NCBI GenBank assembly: GCA_030844895.1
Contig: CM061227.1
Span: 75,566,575 to 75,630,574 of the forward strand
Reading direction: 5' to 3'
DNA: 64,000 bases
Origin: Ambrosia x helenae
Lineage: Eukaryota > Streptophyta > Magnoliopsida > Asterales > Asteraceae
The notes under the pieces: generated by a model
The model's database searches: none
What the model saw: only the letters and a program-made list of their open reading frames with translations
Told to the model about the DNA's origin: nothing
Shown: in pieces, positions 11,878 through 21,438 of the stretch
How the letters are laid out: each line of letters begins with the position of its first letter
Numbering within the stretch: position 1 is the first letter of the stretch
Program-made: the position numbers and the translations under genes

Positions 11878-12648
11878 CTAGTTTTTATCCCGGAGCGTCC
11901 CGGTTGAAATATCTAATATAACATAATAAAATATATTATTATTTTAAACAAATCTCTGCCATAAGTTATCATATTCAAATATAAAAAAAACGAATCTCTG
12001 CGCCAAGGTATAAATCTAGTGCCATTACAAATGAATTCGGTAGTTTGTAATCGATCATTCTAAAAAGAACTAACATGAAATAAGAAAAAAAAAAGTTAAT
12101 TATTGAAATATCGAATGCATTAGTCTAAGGGTTATGTGATGCGTTAAAAAATTCATGGGTACATGATCGGGTATGTAGTTCAGGTATTTGGGTATGTTGT
12201 TTCGGGTAATCGGGTCGGGTATCACCTAATCTCAGACCCGACCCAAACCCACAATTTTTTTTAAACTAATCCCAAACCCGGCACAATACTATTTTTTTCT
12301 CCGATTTTTATATAGCACTATGGTACTCGTTGGAAAGATAATAAAACGCTCGTTAATTTGGTGTAATTTTTTTCTTTAAAAAATCTCGTATATAAAATAT
12401 ATTAACGTTTAAAAGTTATGGGATGAAACACGAGAGATAAAATAATAAAGTTTTAATATTTAGATTTAGTAGATTAGGTATTTAATAGATTAAGTTAAAG
12501 ATTATAATAGATTAGGTTAAATCATATTTATTTCTTTTTTTTAATTGGTTTAGAGTTGCCACATCACATCCTATGTGGCATCTCTCAAAGGAGAGATTGC
12601 ATAAGAGTATGACATGTAGGATTAATCCCTTTGCGATATATATATACA
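11878..12648 (-). mobile_element. Helitron unit, 3' half of the left composite
   Basis: The minus strand ends with a GGGA/TCCC hairpin, ATAAAAA spacer and CTAG followed by T at 11878-11881, the textbook Helitron 3' end. No helicase or Rep coding is present, so it is non-autonomous. Its other end at 12648 directly abuts the CTAG of the next unit. The reverse complement is found at about 14907-15686. Confidence 0.7.
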
Positions 12649-13297
12649 CTAGATTATATCCCGGGAACGTCCCGGGTTGAAAAATATAATATATATGACA
12701 TATTAATTTTACATATGAAATAGAATGATTCGCTTTACAGTTACATGCAGAAAGCTTCGGGTAGCACCTAACCTAAAATAATTAAAATTGTATCTTCAAT
12801 GTTAACGCCTAACCTTAAACAATGTATAACTCTAATATTAATATCTAACCTAAAACAATGTATAACTCCAATGCTAACGCATGTTGAAAATAGAATTCAT
12901 ATTTACTGATTTGAACATAATTAGTGACTTGCATATACATGATTAATGATATACCTGAACACTTTGTGTTATTTTCCTGTATGAACAAAACCTCACAAAA
13001 AAATAGTTGTTTTTTTCTCCGTTTTTTATATAGCACTATGGTAATCGTTGGAAAGATAATAAAACGCTCGTTAATTTGGTGTAATTTTTTTCTTTAAAAA
13101 ATCTCGTATATAAAAGATATTAACGTTTAAAAATTATGGAATGAAACATAAGAGATAAAAATCCAATTTTGTTTTTAAATTATTTTTTTCATAAAATATC
13201 TCAATGCCACATGGGATGACACATAACACACTCAAGGGGGAGATTGCCTCTTGAATGTCATGTCATTAAAATGGGTTTGGTTTATTATATGTATAGA
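12649..13297 (-). mobile_element. Helitron unit, 5' half of the left composite
   Basis: The minus strand begins TCTATACATATAATAAACC at 13297, preceded by A. It ends with the hairpin CCCGGGACGTTCCCGGG, TATAAT and CTAG (12649-12652) followed by T. These are the 5' TC and 3' CTRR ends of a non-autonomous Helitron inserted between A and T. The counterpart in the right arm starts at 14185. Confidence 0.75.
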
Positions 13298-13642
13298 TAG
13301 ATAGATAGATATAGATTTTTAACAAAGTATAGAACTACGACTTTATTTGTTTTCTTTGCTAAGCTTTTAGCAGTCAAACAACATTGGATGATTGTGGTTT
13401 TCATTTAGGAAACATAGAAGAGTATACATGTGAACTATTGGACCCATGAAATCAAAGAGGACAAATTTCAACCTTCTCTCATTTCTTTTTTAGAGCTCAA
13501 TTATTTGTTCGACCCAAATTAATGTATATATTATAGCCTCTAGAACTCATGATCCTATTACAATTACAATGCCACCAAAACTCATTTAATGTTAGTCGGT
13601 ATGATTTTTTATGAGTGTGTGTATATATTGTAGATTTATGTC
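13298..13642. other. Spacer of the inverted repeat, left of the SINE
   Basis: It holds a short (ATAG)n tract at 13297-13313 and otherwise unremarkable AT-rich sequence. I see no gene. Confidence 0.5.
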
Positions 13643-13662
13643 AAATGAATTTGTAGGAGACT

Positions 13663-13987
13663 TTTTTTCTGTACGCGGCCCCTAATAGCCGAAAGGGCCC
13701 CAGACCGCTTCTAGTCCGTACGGACAGAGCCCTTCGGCCCACCTGTCTCCTGTTCCAGGGAAAACCCGGCCCACCAACTCGCCCGAAGGCACGACGTAGT
13801 GAACCGGTAAAACCTAGAGGGATCAGGAGTCGAACCCATGACCACAAGGGTCAAGGGTCTCTCCATCACTTCCCAACCACCTACCCCACCACAAGGGTGG
13901 GGGTATCCATCACATGCCTTCTGTGAGAATTGAACCTGGCTCTCCCAAAGAGAGAACAGACCCTTTTACCACTAAGTCACATGATCA
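13663..13987 (-). mobile_element. tRNA-derived SINE with two tRNA-like heads and target duplications
   Basis: The element is flanked by direct repeats of AAATGAATTTGTAG(G)AGACT (13643-13662 and 13988-14006), typical of LINE-mediated insertion. Read on the minus strand, a first head has TTAGTGGTAAAAGG (A box) and GGTTCAATTCTC (B box). A second head, about 60-90 bases later, has GGTGGTTGGG and GGTTCGACTCC. A GC-rich body and an A-run at the left end follow. It has no coding capacity and would depend on a LINE. An RNA polymerase III promoter is inferred from the boxes. Confidence 0.8.
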
Positions 13988-14184
13988 AAATGAATTTGTA
14001 GAGACTGATGGGATTATTATCATATAAACATTAAAAATGAACATGCTTTTTATTTTCAATGAAAAAGTCGCATGACATATTCTTGACGGATTAAAATATT
14101 TAAGTATGTAGAAAAATAAGATTCAACCTAGTTTTATTATATGAAAGTTCTTATATTTGTCTAAAGCGTGTGCTAATTTGAAAA

Positions 14185-14862
14185 TCTATACATATAATAA
14201 ACCAAAGCCATTTTAATGACATGGCACTTAAAGAGGCATTCTCTTCCTTGAGTGTGCCATGTGTCATCCCATGTGGCATTGAGATATTTTAGGAAAAAAA
14301 TAATATAAAAACAAAATTGGATTTTTCACCCTCATGTTTCCTCCCATAATTTTTAAACGTTAATATCTTTAATATACGAGATTTTTTAAATAAAAAAATT
14401 ACACCAAATTAACGAGCGTTTTATTATCTTTCCAACGAGTACCATAGTGCTATATAAAAAAACGGAGAAATTTTTTTGTGAGGTTTTGTACATACAGGAA
14501 AAAAACACAAAGTGTTCAGGTAAATCATTAATCATGTATAGACAAGTCACTAATTATGTTTAAATCAGTAAATATGATTTTTTTTCAACCAGAGCCGAAT
14601 AGGTTAATGGAGTTATACGTTGTTTTAAGTTAGGTATCAATATTAGTATGTTAGAGTTGTACATTTGTTTAGTCTTTATGATATGTGTTAATATTAGAGT
14701 TACATTAAAGTTTTACATTCTTTTAGGTTAGGTGTTAGCATTGGAGCTGTACATTGTTAATTTGTTTTAGGTTAGATATTAATATTAGAGTTATGCATCA
14801 GTCTATTTCATATGTAAAATTGATGTATCATATTAAATTTCTCAACCCGGGACGCTCCCGGG
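14185..14862 (+). mobile_element. Helitron unit, 5' half of the right composite
   Basis: It begins TCTATACATATAATAAACC after A at 14184 and ends at the hairpin CCCGGGACGCTCCCGGG (14846-14862). The expected CTAG has been lost in a (TA)n run at 14863-14905. It is the inverted partner of 12649-13297. Confidence 0.72.
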
Positions 14863-14863
14863 G

Positions 14864-14906
<43 letters not shown>
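14863..14906 (+). repeat. (TA)n microsatellite at the junction of two Helitron units
   Basis: About 20 TA repeats lie between the 3' hairpin of one unit and the start of the next. In the left arm the same junction has only a short TATATATATA (12637-12646), so the tract expanded or contracted in one arm. Confidence 0.85.
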
Positions 14907-14907
<1 letters not shown>

Positions 14908-15597
14908 CAAAGGGATTAATCCTACATGTCATACTCTTATGCAATCTCTCCTTTGAGAGATGCCACATACAATGTGATGTGGCAACTCTAAACCAATTAA
15001 AAAAAAGAAATAAATATGATTTAACCTAATCTATTAAATACCTAATCTACTAAATCTAAATATTAAAACTTTATTATTTTATCTCTTGTGTTTCCTCCCA
15101 TAACTTTAAACGTTAATATCTTTTATATACGAGATTTTTTAAAGAAAAAAATTACACCAAATTACCGAGCGTTTTATTCTCTTTCCAATGAGTACCATAG
15201 TGCTATATAAAAATCGAAGAAAAAAATGACTATTTTTTGTAACCCGACAGGTATTGTGTCGGGTTTGGGATTAGTTTAAAAAAATTGTGGGTTTGGGTCG
15301 AGTATGGGATTAGGTGATACCCGACCTGATTACCCGAAACAACATAAACAAATACCCGAACTACATACCCGATCATATGCCCATAAATTTTTTAACGCAT
15401 CACATAACCCTTAGACTAACGCGTTCGATAGATTTATACCCATGAACTTTTTTTTTCCTTATTTCATGTTAGTTCTTTTTAGAATTATCGATTACGAACT
15501 TCCGAATTCATTTGTAATGGCACTAGATTTATACCCCGGCGCAGAGATTCGTTTTTTTATATTTGAATACGATAACTTACGGCAGAGATTTGTTTAA

Positions 15598-15628
<31 letters not shown>

Positions 15629-15686
15629 TATTTTATTATGTTATATTAGATATTTCAACCCGGGACGCTCCCGGGATAAAAACTAG
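14907..15686 (+). mobile_element. Helitron unit, 3' half of the right composite
   Basis: It starts TGCAAAGGGATTAATCC and ends with the hairpin CCCGGGACGCTCCCGGG (about 15658-15674), ATAAAAA and CTAG (15683-15686) followed by T. It contains a GGGT/ACCC-rich part (15240-15370) and an (AAT)n run near 15599-15628. No coding is seen. It is the inverted partner of 11878-12648. Confidence 0.72.
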
Positions 15687-15718
15687 TAAATAAATAAATA
15701 AATTAGTGTCTCACTGTA

Positions 15719-15813
15719 TCTTAAATTGGTCAAAAATCAAAATGAGATTGACAATATATATTCTTTGTGCACAAAAATTGATTGTCATTTTACTAAATTT
15801 TGACTAATTTAAG
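15719..15813. mobile_element. Small MITE-like inverted repeat
   Basis: TCTTAAATTGGTCAAAAATC (from 15719) is echoed in reverse complement by the arm ending TTGACTAATTTAAGA (to about 15813), giving a hairpin of about 36-base arms. No clear target duplication is visible, so the family is open. Confidence 0.45.
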
Positions 15814-15916
15814 AATGTAACGGGTATTTATTGTAATACTTTTTTTAGTTATATACATTTTAAACAAATGTAAGAGATTTAATGTTAGTACATGAAGTAA
15901 GCTTATTGAGGGTTGT

Positions 15917-16407
15917 TGAATAACTGATTCGGAAGCAGAGACTACTTTCGGAGGTTATTAATATCCCTTTAAATTCTCGCAACCACCGAGCATTTATAGG
16001 TCCACGAAGGCTGCGCATTAATGAAAGGCGATGATTCGGTCGGCGTGAACAGTGACAGACGTCACTGTAGCCGTCGTCAGGGTATAGGTTTTTTTATTAT
16101 TTAATATGTTGCGGTTATATACCGATGGATAATAGCCGCTTTTATTTTGTCTGGTGGTTAATGGTCGCCTCGGTTTTGTCCAACGGTCCATCGTCCTGTG
16201 TCTTGTGGTCCGTCCGATTGGTCCTTTATATCGGATATCCGATTCTCCCTTAGTCCTTTTGGTAAGTCTTTGTTACATGGCTGGATCGGTCTTTGGTCTA
16301 TGTTTGTGGATCGGCCTACTGGTCTAACCGTTGGATCGGTAGGGTCGTATTTTAAGTTTAGTGAGTTAATTAGTTATTATGTTGTGATTATTCATCCTAT
16401 GTTATCA
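15917..16407 (-). mobile_element. Probable 3' LTR of the Tat-type gypsy element G
   Basis: The stretch is bounded by TGAATAAC and GTTATCA, near-inverted ends, and is followed on the right by ACCCCCCAG, a reversed polypurine tract. It stands where the 3' LTR of the minus-strand element G is expected, beyond the antisense gene. The second LTR lies outside the window, so the boundaries are not confirmed by comparison. Confidence 0.5.
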
Positions 16408-16416
16408 ACCCCCCAG
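16408..16416 (-). promoter_or_regulatory. Probable polypurine tract of element G
   Basis: The minus strand reads CTGGGGGGT directly before the inferred LTR start. It would prime plus-strand synthesis. Confidence 0.5.
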
Positions 16417-16635
16417 TTTGACGATTCGTTTTTTTGCTGAGAAATAGAAACATCAAACTTTTCATCTGCTCCGTATCGGCGAATACTGACCGTTCTGTCC
16501 GTTGGACGGGGTAATTTAAAACTGTTAATTATTCTTCCCTTGACACGTGTCGTTGTCTGATTGGTTGGTACGGTGGCCAATGCACTGTTCATTGATTAGA
16601 CGTTGTGTCAGCCTCGAAATTCTCCCAAATCTCCC

Positions 16636-16643
16636 TATATATA
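16636..16643 (+). promoter_or_regulatory. TATA box of the antisense gene in element G
   Basis: TATATATA lies about 115 bases before the ATG at 16759, in a context (CTCCC before, ACC after) typical of a plant core promoter. It suggests that the antisense gene has its own promoter just inside the LTR. Confidence 0.55.
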
Positions 16644-16758
16644 CCACTGTTCTGGGGTAAAAAATATTTACCCTCTTGTCGATCGTCTGCAGAGCATCCT
16701 CGATCGTCTTCCAGGTTCGTCCTTCACTTCGTTCTTTCCTTTCCTTTAGCTATTAATC

Positions 16759-17971
16759 ATGGTAGGTAGGCGAGATATGCATGTGCATACGTCGGTCGTA
16801 TCTGAGCCGTCTTTAACGGCCTTTTGTAAAAACTACTTTGATACTTCCATTTTTAAGCCAATTGTTCCTAAACCTACTGATCGGATTACCGATTGTCCTC
16901 CCGGTCATGTAGGGTTTTATACTAGGCATTTTGATTTATCGTCAATCCGTCTGCCTCTGTCCGTCTTCTTTCTAGAATTTCTTCAATTCTATAAGCTGGA
17001 TATCCGGCAATTAAGTCCTTTGGGTGCCCAAAAGGTATTTCATTTTGAAGTAATGTGTCGTGCTCTCGGAGGCGAGCCAACGACGGCCGGTGACTGGTAT
17101 ACCATGGGTGAGCTCTCCAAGCTTAAGTTAATGTTATCCAATACTTATACCAGTTTGAAGAACTGGAAAAATCACTTTTTCTGGATGCCGGACAATGTTG
17201 TTCCGTTCGGTATGCCATGGCATAATTCCGAATATTCTCTCAATCCTAAGCAAGAAGACTTCTTAGATGGGGAATTGTATGATAAACTACTGGCAACCCC
17301 CACCCCTCTCCAAAAATTTCCGGAGATTATCATTGTTTTGTCAGGCATAAGCCGAATGTGGCCATACCCAAATGCCGAACCACTAATTAAGAAAGGGAAA
17401 AAGGGTATGACCCTCCGTCCTCCTTCCTTTCTTTCATACTGTACTTTCATTAATACTTAGATTTTATTTGTGCAAAAATGAGTGTGCTAGGGTTTGTGAA
17501 ACGGAAAGGGAAAGGGGCAAAACTGACTTCTCGGGCCTTGGAGGAAGGGGAAGAAAACATTCTGGAGAGAACAGCTGGGGTCGTTTATAGTGTGTCGGAC
17601 ACTGAACGAGATGATGTTACTCGTGCTCCTCGTGGCGACGCTTCCGGTCGTGTTCCTGATCTGCCTCAGATGTCTCCTCAAACTTCTAAAGACGTTCCAC
17701 AACCGGTACCGTCTAACAGCCTTGATGAAGGTTCTAAGGGTCGTCCATCTGAAACTCATGTGGAGTTGGATGCTTCAAAGGAGTCCGGCAAAGCCCATAA
17801 AGAACATCATCGGAAGAGGAAGAGTGCCGTGGCAGAGGGGGGGTGAAGAGCCGTCCGGAAAAAAGGTTAAGGTTGATAGCGATGTGTAGGAATCCCAAGA
17901 TTCTGAGGAATCGTACATGTTAGTGAGCCATACCTTCCTCGTTGGTAGGTGAAGAACGGGGACACTTTGTC
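16759..17971 (+). pseudogene. Antisense gene of element G, putative gypsy-type transposase family, 5' part
   Basis: The first exon (16759 to about 17404) encodes a 215-residue domain with LPLSVFFLEFLQFYKLDIRQ and FHFEVMCRALGGEP, which I recognise as the plant putative gypsy-type transposon family (Pfam Transposase_28). A donor GTATGA follows at 17405, and the protein resumes near 17478-17500 (VLGFVKRKGKG). Its acceptor is unclear. The second exon is charged and probably disordered. A G-run at about 17830 shifts the frame, and stops occur at 17887-17889 and about 17950. Copia element S1 cuts the gene at 17971; the rest resumes at 29528. It runs opposite to gag-pol of element G, as additional ORFs do in some Tat elements. 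Its function is unknown. Confidence 0.75.
17964..17971 (+). repeat. Left flank of S1, possible target duplication ACTTTGTC
   Basis: ACTTTGTC before S1 and ATTTTGTC after it (29528-29535) match at seven of eight bases. Copia duplications are normally five bases, so either the match extends by chance or one side mutated. Confidence 0.5.
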
Positions 17972-18692
17972 TGTTAGGACAAAGAGGATTGGTGAAACCA
18001 CTTTTGGAAACCTTAGTCTAATTCACTTCTGTCATTTTGGCTAAGTATAGAAGTACTGAAAAGAAAACAAAGAACTGCTGAAGAGAAGATATGAGAAGTG
18101 CTGAAGAAGAAACTTCATCAGAAGTTCTGAAGTCCAAACCAGACAAGTTCACTTCAGAAGTACTGAAGACAAACTACTCTTCAGTAGTTTGTCATTCATC
18201 AGCACTTAGCATCAGATATTTTCCACCGCCTTTTTGCATCAGTAGTTTATTGTTTATTATTACTTTTAGCTGTATTTGTTAGTTTCAATGTTGCAACTTG
18301 TGCAACTTGTTTATGTTGTTTCTGTACTTGCTTTTTGGCAAGATACATGTATGTAAACGTCTATAAATAGGAGGCTTCAACCTCCTGTTTTAGACATTGA
18401 TTTTAATAGAAAAATCCTTCAAACACTTTCACTGTTCTATTCCATTTCTGTATTTATTGTGAATCTGTCTAAGTATCTAATTCTCATTTACTGCTTAGAT
18501 TCATAATAAATACTTGTCATTTATTAGTTTCAATCATCAAGGGGGAGTAATAACTCTTCCTTAGTATAAAAAGTGTTGCTTTAACTTATACATTCCGCTG
18601 TGCTTATAATCTGATTTACAAGGGCTTGCTAAACACTTAAGTGTCAAGATAGCAAGTTCTTACTTAGCAAAAAGAGCAAACTGATCCCAACA
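17972..18692 (+). repeat. 5' LTR of S1
   Basis: It runs TGTTAGGACA to ATCCCAACA, 721 bp. It has a TATA box (18362-18369), several copies of AACTNCTGA/TCAGNAGTT with hairpins at 18152-18168 and 18171-18190, and an internal CAAGGGGGAGTAA near 18538 that resembles the PPT. Confidence 0.95.
18362..18369 (+). promoter_or_regulatory. TATA box of the S1 LTR
   Basis: TATAAATA is followed at once by GGAGGCTTCAACCTCC, a perfect short hairpin that would lie at or just before the RNA start. The second LTR has the same arrangement at 29197. Confidence 0.75.
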
Positions 18693-18694
18693 AT

Positions 18695-18706
18695 TGGTAT
18701 CAGAGC
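18695..18706 (+). promoter_or_regulatory. Primer binding site of S1
   Basis: TGGTATCAGAGC lies three bases after the LTR and is complementary to the end of initiator tRNA-Met. Confidence 0.9.
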
Positions 18707-18852
18707 GTTGGTTTATCTGATCACATATCAATCTAACAAATTGAGAATCAGACACAAAGGTCTTATTGATACTCAATAAAAAGATCAAAAGTTCACTTTT
18801 TATCAACATCCATCACTTAAAAGAGTCATCTGACAAATCTATACTCTTTAAA

Positions 18853-21403
18853 ATGGATCCACATAATACTGGTTCTGCCACTAAACCTGCCATGCTTGTT
18901 AGAAATGAATACAACATATGGCAAAAGAGAATGGCACATACCTTGTCACAAACCAACACAGGTTTGTTGGAGATCTGTGATATATGGTCCTCACAAACCA
19001 GTAAATGTTAATCTTGAAACTAATGTTAAGGTCCCTAAGGACCCTAAAGAATATACAAATGATGATTTCCTAAAACTTGAGCTAGATGCAAAAGCATTCT
19101 CTATGTTGGCAATGGCTCTCCCAAATGAGATATACTCTGGCCTTTTACATTGTGAAAGTGCCAAAGAACTCTGGGATTGTCTTAAAGAACAGTTTGGAGG
19201 AACTGAAGAGGTGATTGCCAACACCAGAGAGATTTTAGCTCAACAATATGAAACATTTGCTCATATTAATGGGAAACTTTAACTCAACAATTTGAAAGAT
19301 TCTCCTCATTAATATCTGAGCTAAAGTTAAATGGTCAGACCTATACAACAGTGTCTATGCTACATAGATTTTTAAGGTCTTTACCTGACAAATGGGAAAC
19401 ATACTCCATTGTTTTAAGATCCTCACCAGATTTTAGCTCCCTCACTCTTACAAAACTCCATGGGAGATTACTTACTTTTGAGAGAGAAATTGATCAAAAG
19501 AAGAAATTACAATCATCTGGTAAAACTGCTGATGACTACCTACCAGGTAGTACAGCACTTTTGGGACAAGATTCACCAACTTGTTCCTATGGATCTTATG
19601 ACAATATTGACATAACCACTGGGATCTCATCAGAAAGATCTTTCCCAGGTTATGACAATAATGACCAAAGTCAAACTGCTGATAATCTATGTTTTATCAT
19701 GGATGATTTGAAAAACTTTAGCAGTGATGACTTAGAAGAAATGGACATATTACACCAACTGGCCATGCTAAGCATTAAAACTAACAAGTTTTATAAAAGG
19801 TCAGGAAGGAAATTTCCAGGATTGACCAGTAATACAAAAATTGGTTTTGACAAATCTAAATTAAGATGTCACAAGTGTCAGAAGTTGGGACACTTTGCTA
19901 GAGAGTGTAGAAGCTCTAGCTTTAACCAATCACAATCTGGAAATAACTATAACCCCAATTATAATAGGAATAATGGAACTCAAGGGAGTGCTCATTTTGT
20001 ACAGGAACAAACTCCTCAACAACAATACATGCCACAAGTACAATATGTTCAAGTGCCTGCTCAACAGATGCAGAGCCAACAATCAATCCCTCCCTTTCCA
20101 GCTGCTCAACATCCTCCACAGCCTCAACAACCCTCTCAACAAAGTCTTTTCACCTCAGGGTATGTTGACTGGAGCAGTCTCCCTTTTGACACCACAGAGT
20201 GCAATCCTGATGCAGACAACAAAGTGTTTGACATCAACTGGGAGAACCAGACAATGGCAGAAAGAACTTTGCCTTAATGGCATTTGAAGGCTGTACTTCA
20301 AAATCTACATTGTCACAGGTATCAAAAGAATCTTTGACAAAACTTTGCTCAAATTCTTGCAAAGAAACTTTTGCTCTCATAAGAGAGACAAATGTGCACT
20401 TACAAGGTAAAGCCAATGATTGAAAATACACATAGATAAAATGTGATTTAGAAAGAAAACTGTGTGCTAAAACAAAAGAAGTTTCTAAATTAACTGACTC
20501 AGCTATTGAAACCCAAGCACAAATTAAAATCTTGCTAAATGACCTGGGAGATGTCAGACAAGAGCTTGCTGACACCAGGATCACATGTGAAAAATGGGTG
20601 GAATCTTGTAAGGGGTATCAATTATTGCTAAACAAACAAAGTGCTTCAAATGTTAAGTTTGGCATAGGATACCATCATGTTGAAACACCAACAGATTTCT
20701 CTCCCAAAACTATTGAAGATGGGAGAAGAATTGTTTCAAATGAAACCTCTGAAGGGAAAGACTGCACATCTTTCCATGAAAACTTTCTAAATAGAAATCC
20801 TGGCATTTTTAAAGAAAGTACTTCAGAAGTAATAACAAAATCTGACAATGAGCCATCAGTAGTTTCATCTACATCAGGAGTTGAGACCCTGAAAACTACT
20901 GATGAGCAAAATCTTTACACTAATGTTAGAAATTTGCCTTTAGACCAAAAACAAAAGGCAAAAGAGTGTGAAATTTGTGGTCTGTTCAACCACAAAACTG
21001 AATTTTGTAGATACAGAAAAGGAATTCAGTTCAATCAAAAAATTAAACAACAGGTTGTGGGAAATCAAATCAGAAATGATTATGAAAGAATCTTTAAACC
21101 CAAGAAACAACAACCTGAAAACACCTTTTCTCAGAAAAAGATAAGATCTCAACCAAAATCTTTTTCTCAAAATTCTTTGTCAGTAGTTAGACCTGAATCA
21201 TCAGCAGTTTCACAAACTGCTGAGATACAAAATCTAATGAACATGGTACAACTACTGATGACCAAGGTTGATGGTGGTCCTGAAAAAGATACCACCATGG
21301 TTCTTAATGAAAAATCCATTGCCAAAAAACATGGATTTCTCAACCTGGTCAAGAACAAACTGTAACTGTTCTCAAGAGCAAACCCAAAGCCAAACAGGCT
21401 TGG
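18853..21403 (+). pseudogene. Broken gag of S1 with two zinc knuckles
   Basis: The likely start is the ATG at 18853 (MDPHNTGSATKP). A copia Gag domain (LWDCLKEQF, SLPDKWETY) is followed by a CCHC knuckle at 19867-19908 (CHKCQKLGHFAREC) and a Gln/Pro-rich part. A second region carries another CCHC at 20967-21008 (CEICGLFNHKTEFC). Lesions: frameshift about 18990, stop about 19280, frameshift about 20274, stops TGA 20421-20423 and TAG 20433-20435, frameshift about 21360. The frame ending in KQAW at 21403 meets pol through a GT...AG segment (21404-21438). Gag would form the particle; this copy cannot make the full protein. Confidence 0.9.
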
Positions 21404-21438
21404 GTTCCTAGATCTAACTAATTTGCTTTTATGTGCAG
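21404..21438 (+). promoter_or_regulatory. GT...AG segment at the S1 gag-pol junction
   Basis: The gag frame ends with stops here, and pol opens in another frame after TTTTATGTGCAG. Leaving out the 35 bases from GT (21404) to AG (21438) puts gag and pol in one frame. The S2 junction has the same structure with 40 bases. Thirty-five bases is shorter than usual plant introns. Confidence 0.4.

Larger units (their letters stand above)
11878..15686. repeat. Long inverted repeat of two composite Helitrons
   Basis: The left arm (11878-13297, about 1.42 kb) and the right arm (14185-15686, about 1.50 kb) are the same two-unit Helitron in opposite orientation, separated by an 887-bp spacer. They match from the TCTATACATATAATAAACC end to the hairpin-CTAG end with scattered substitutions and a (TA)n expansion in the right arm. 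A read-through transcript could fold into a long hairpin. Confidence 0.8.

Noticed and set aside
13365..13420. Right end of a DNA transposon starting at 11380 (GGGTCGTTTGG)
   Set aside because: I could not find a convincing inverted match; shared words such as TTTAGGAAAC are short and partly in direct orientation.
13837..13975. Possible tRNA gene(s) on the minus strand
   Set aside because: B boxes are present, but no complete cloverleaf or anticodon arm is visible and the unit is bounded by target duplications, so it is a SINE.
16392..16592. Small minus-strand gene next to the element G LTR
   Set aside because: No domain or codon support; it overlaps the LTR end, PPT and promoter of the antisense gene.
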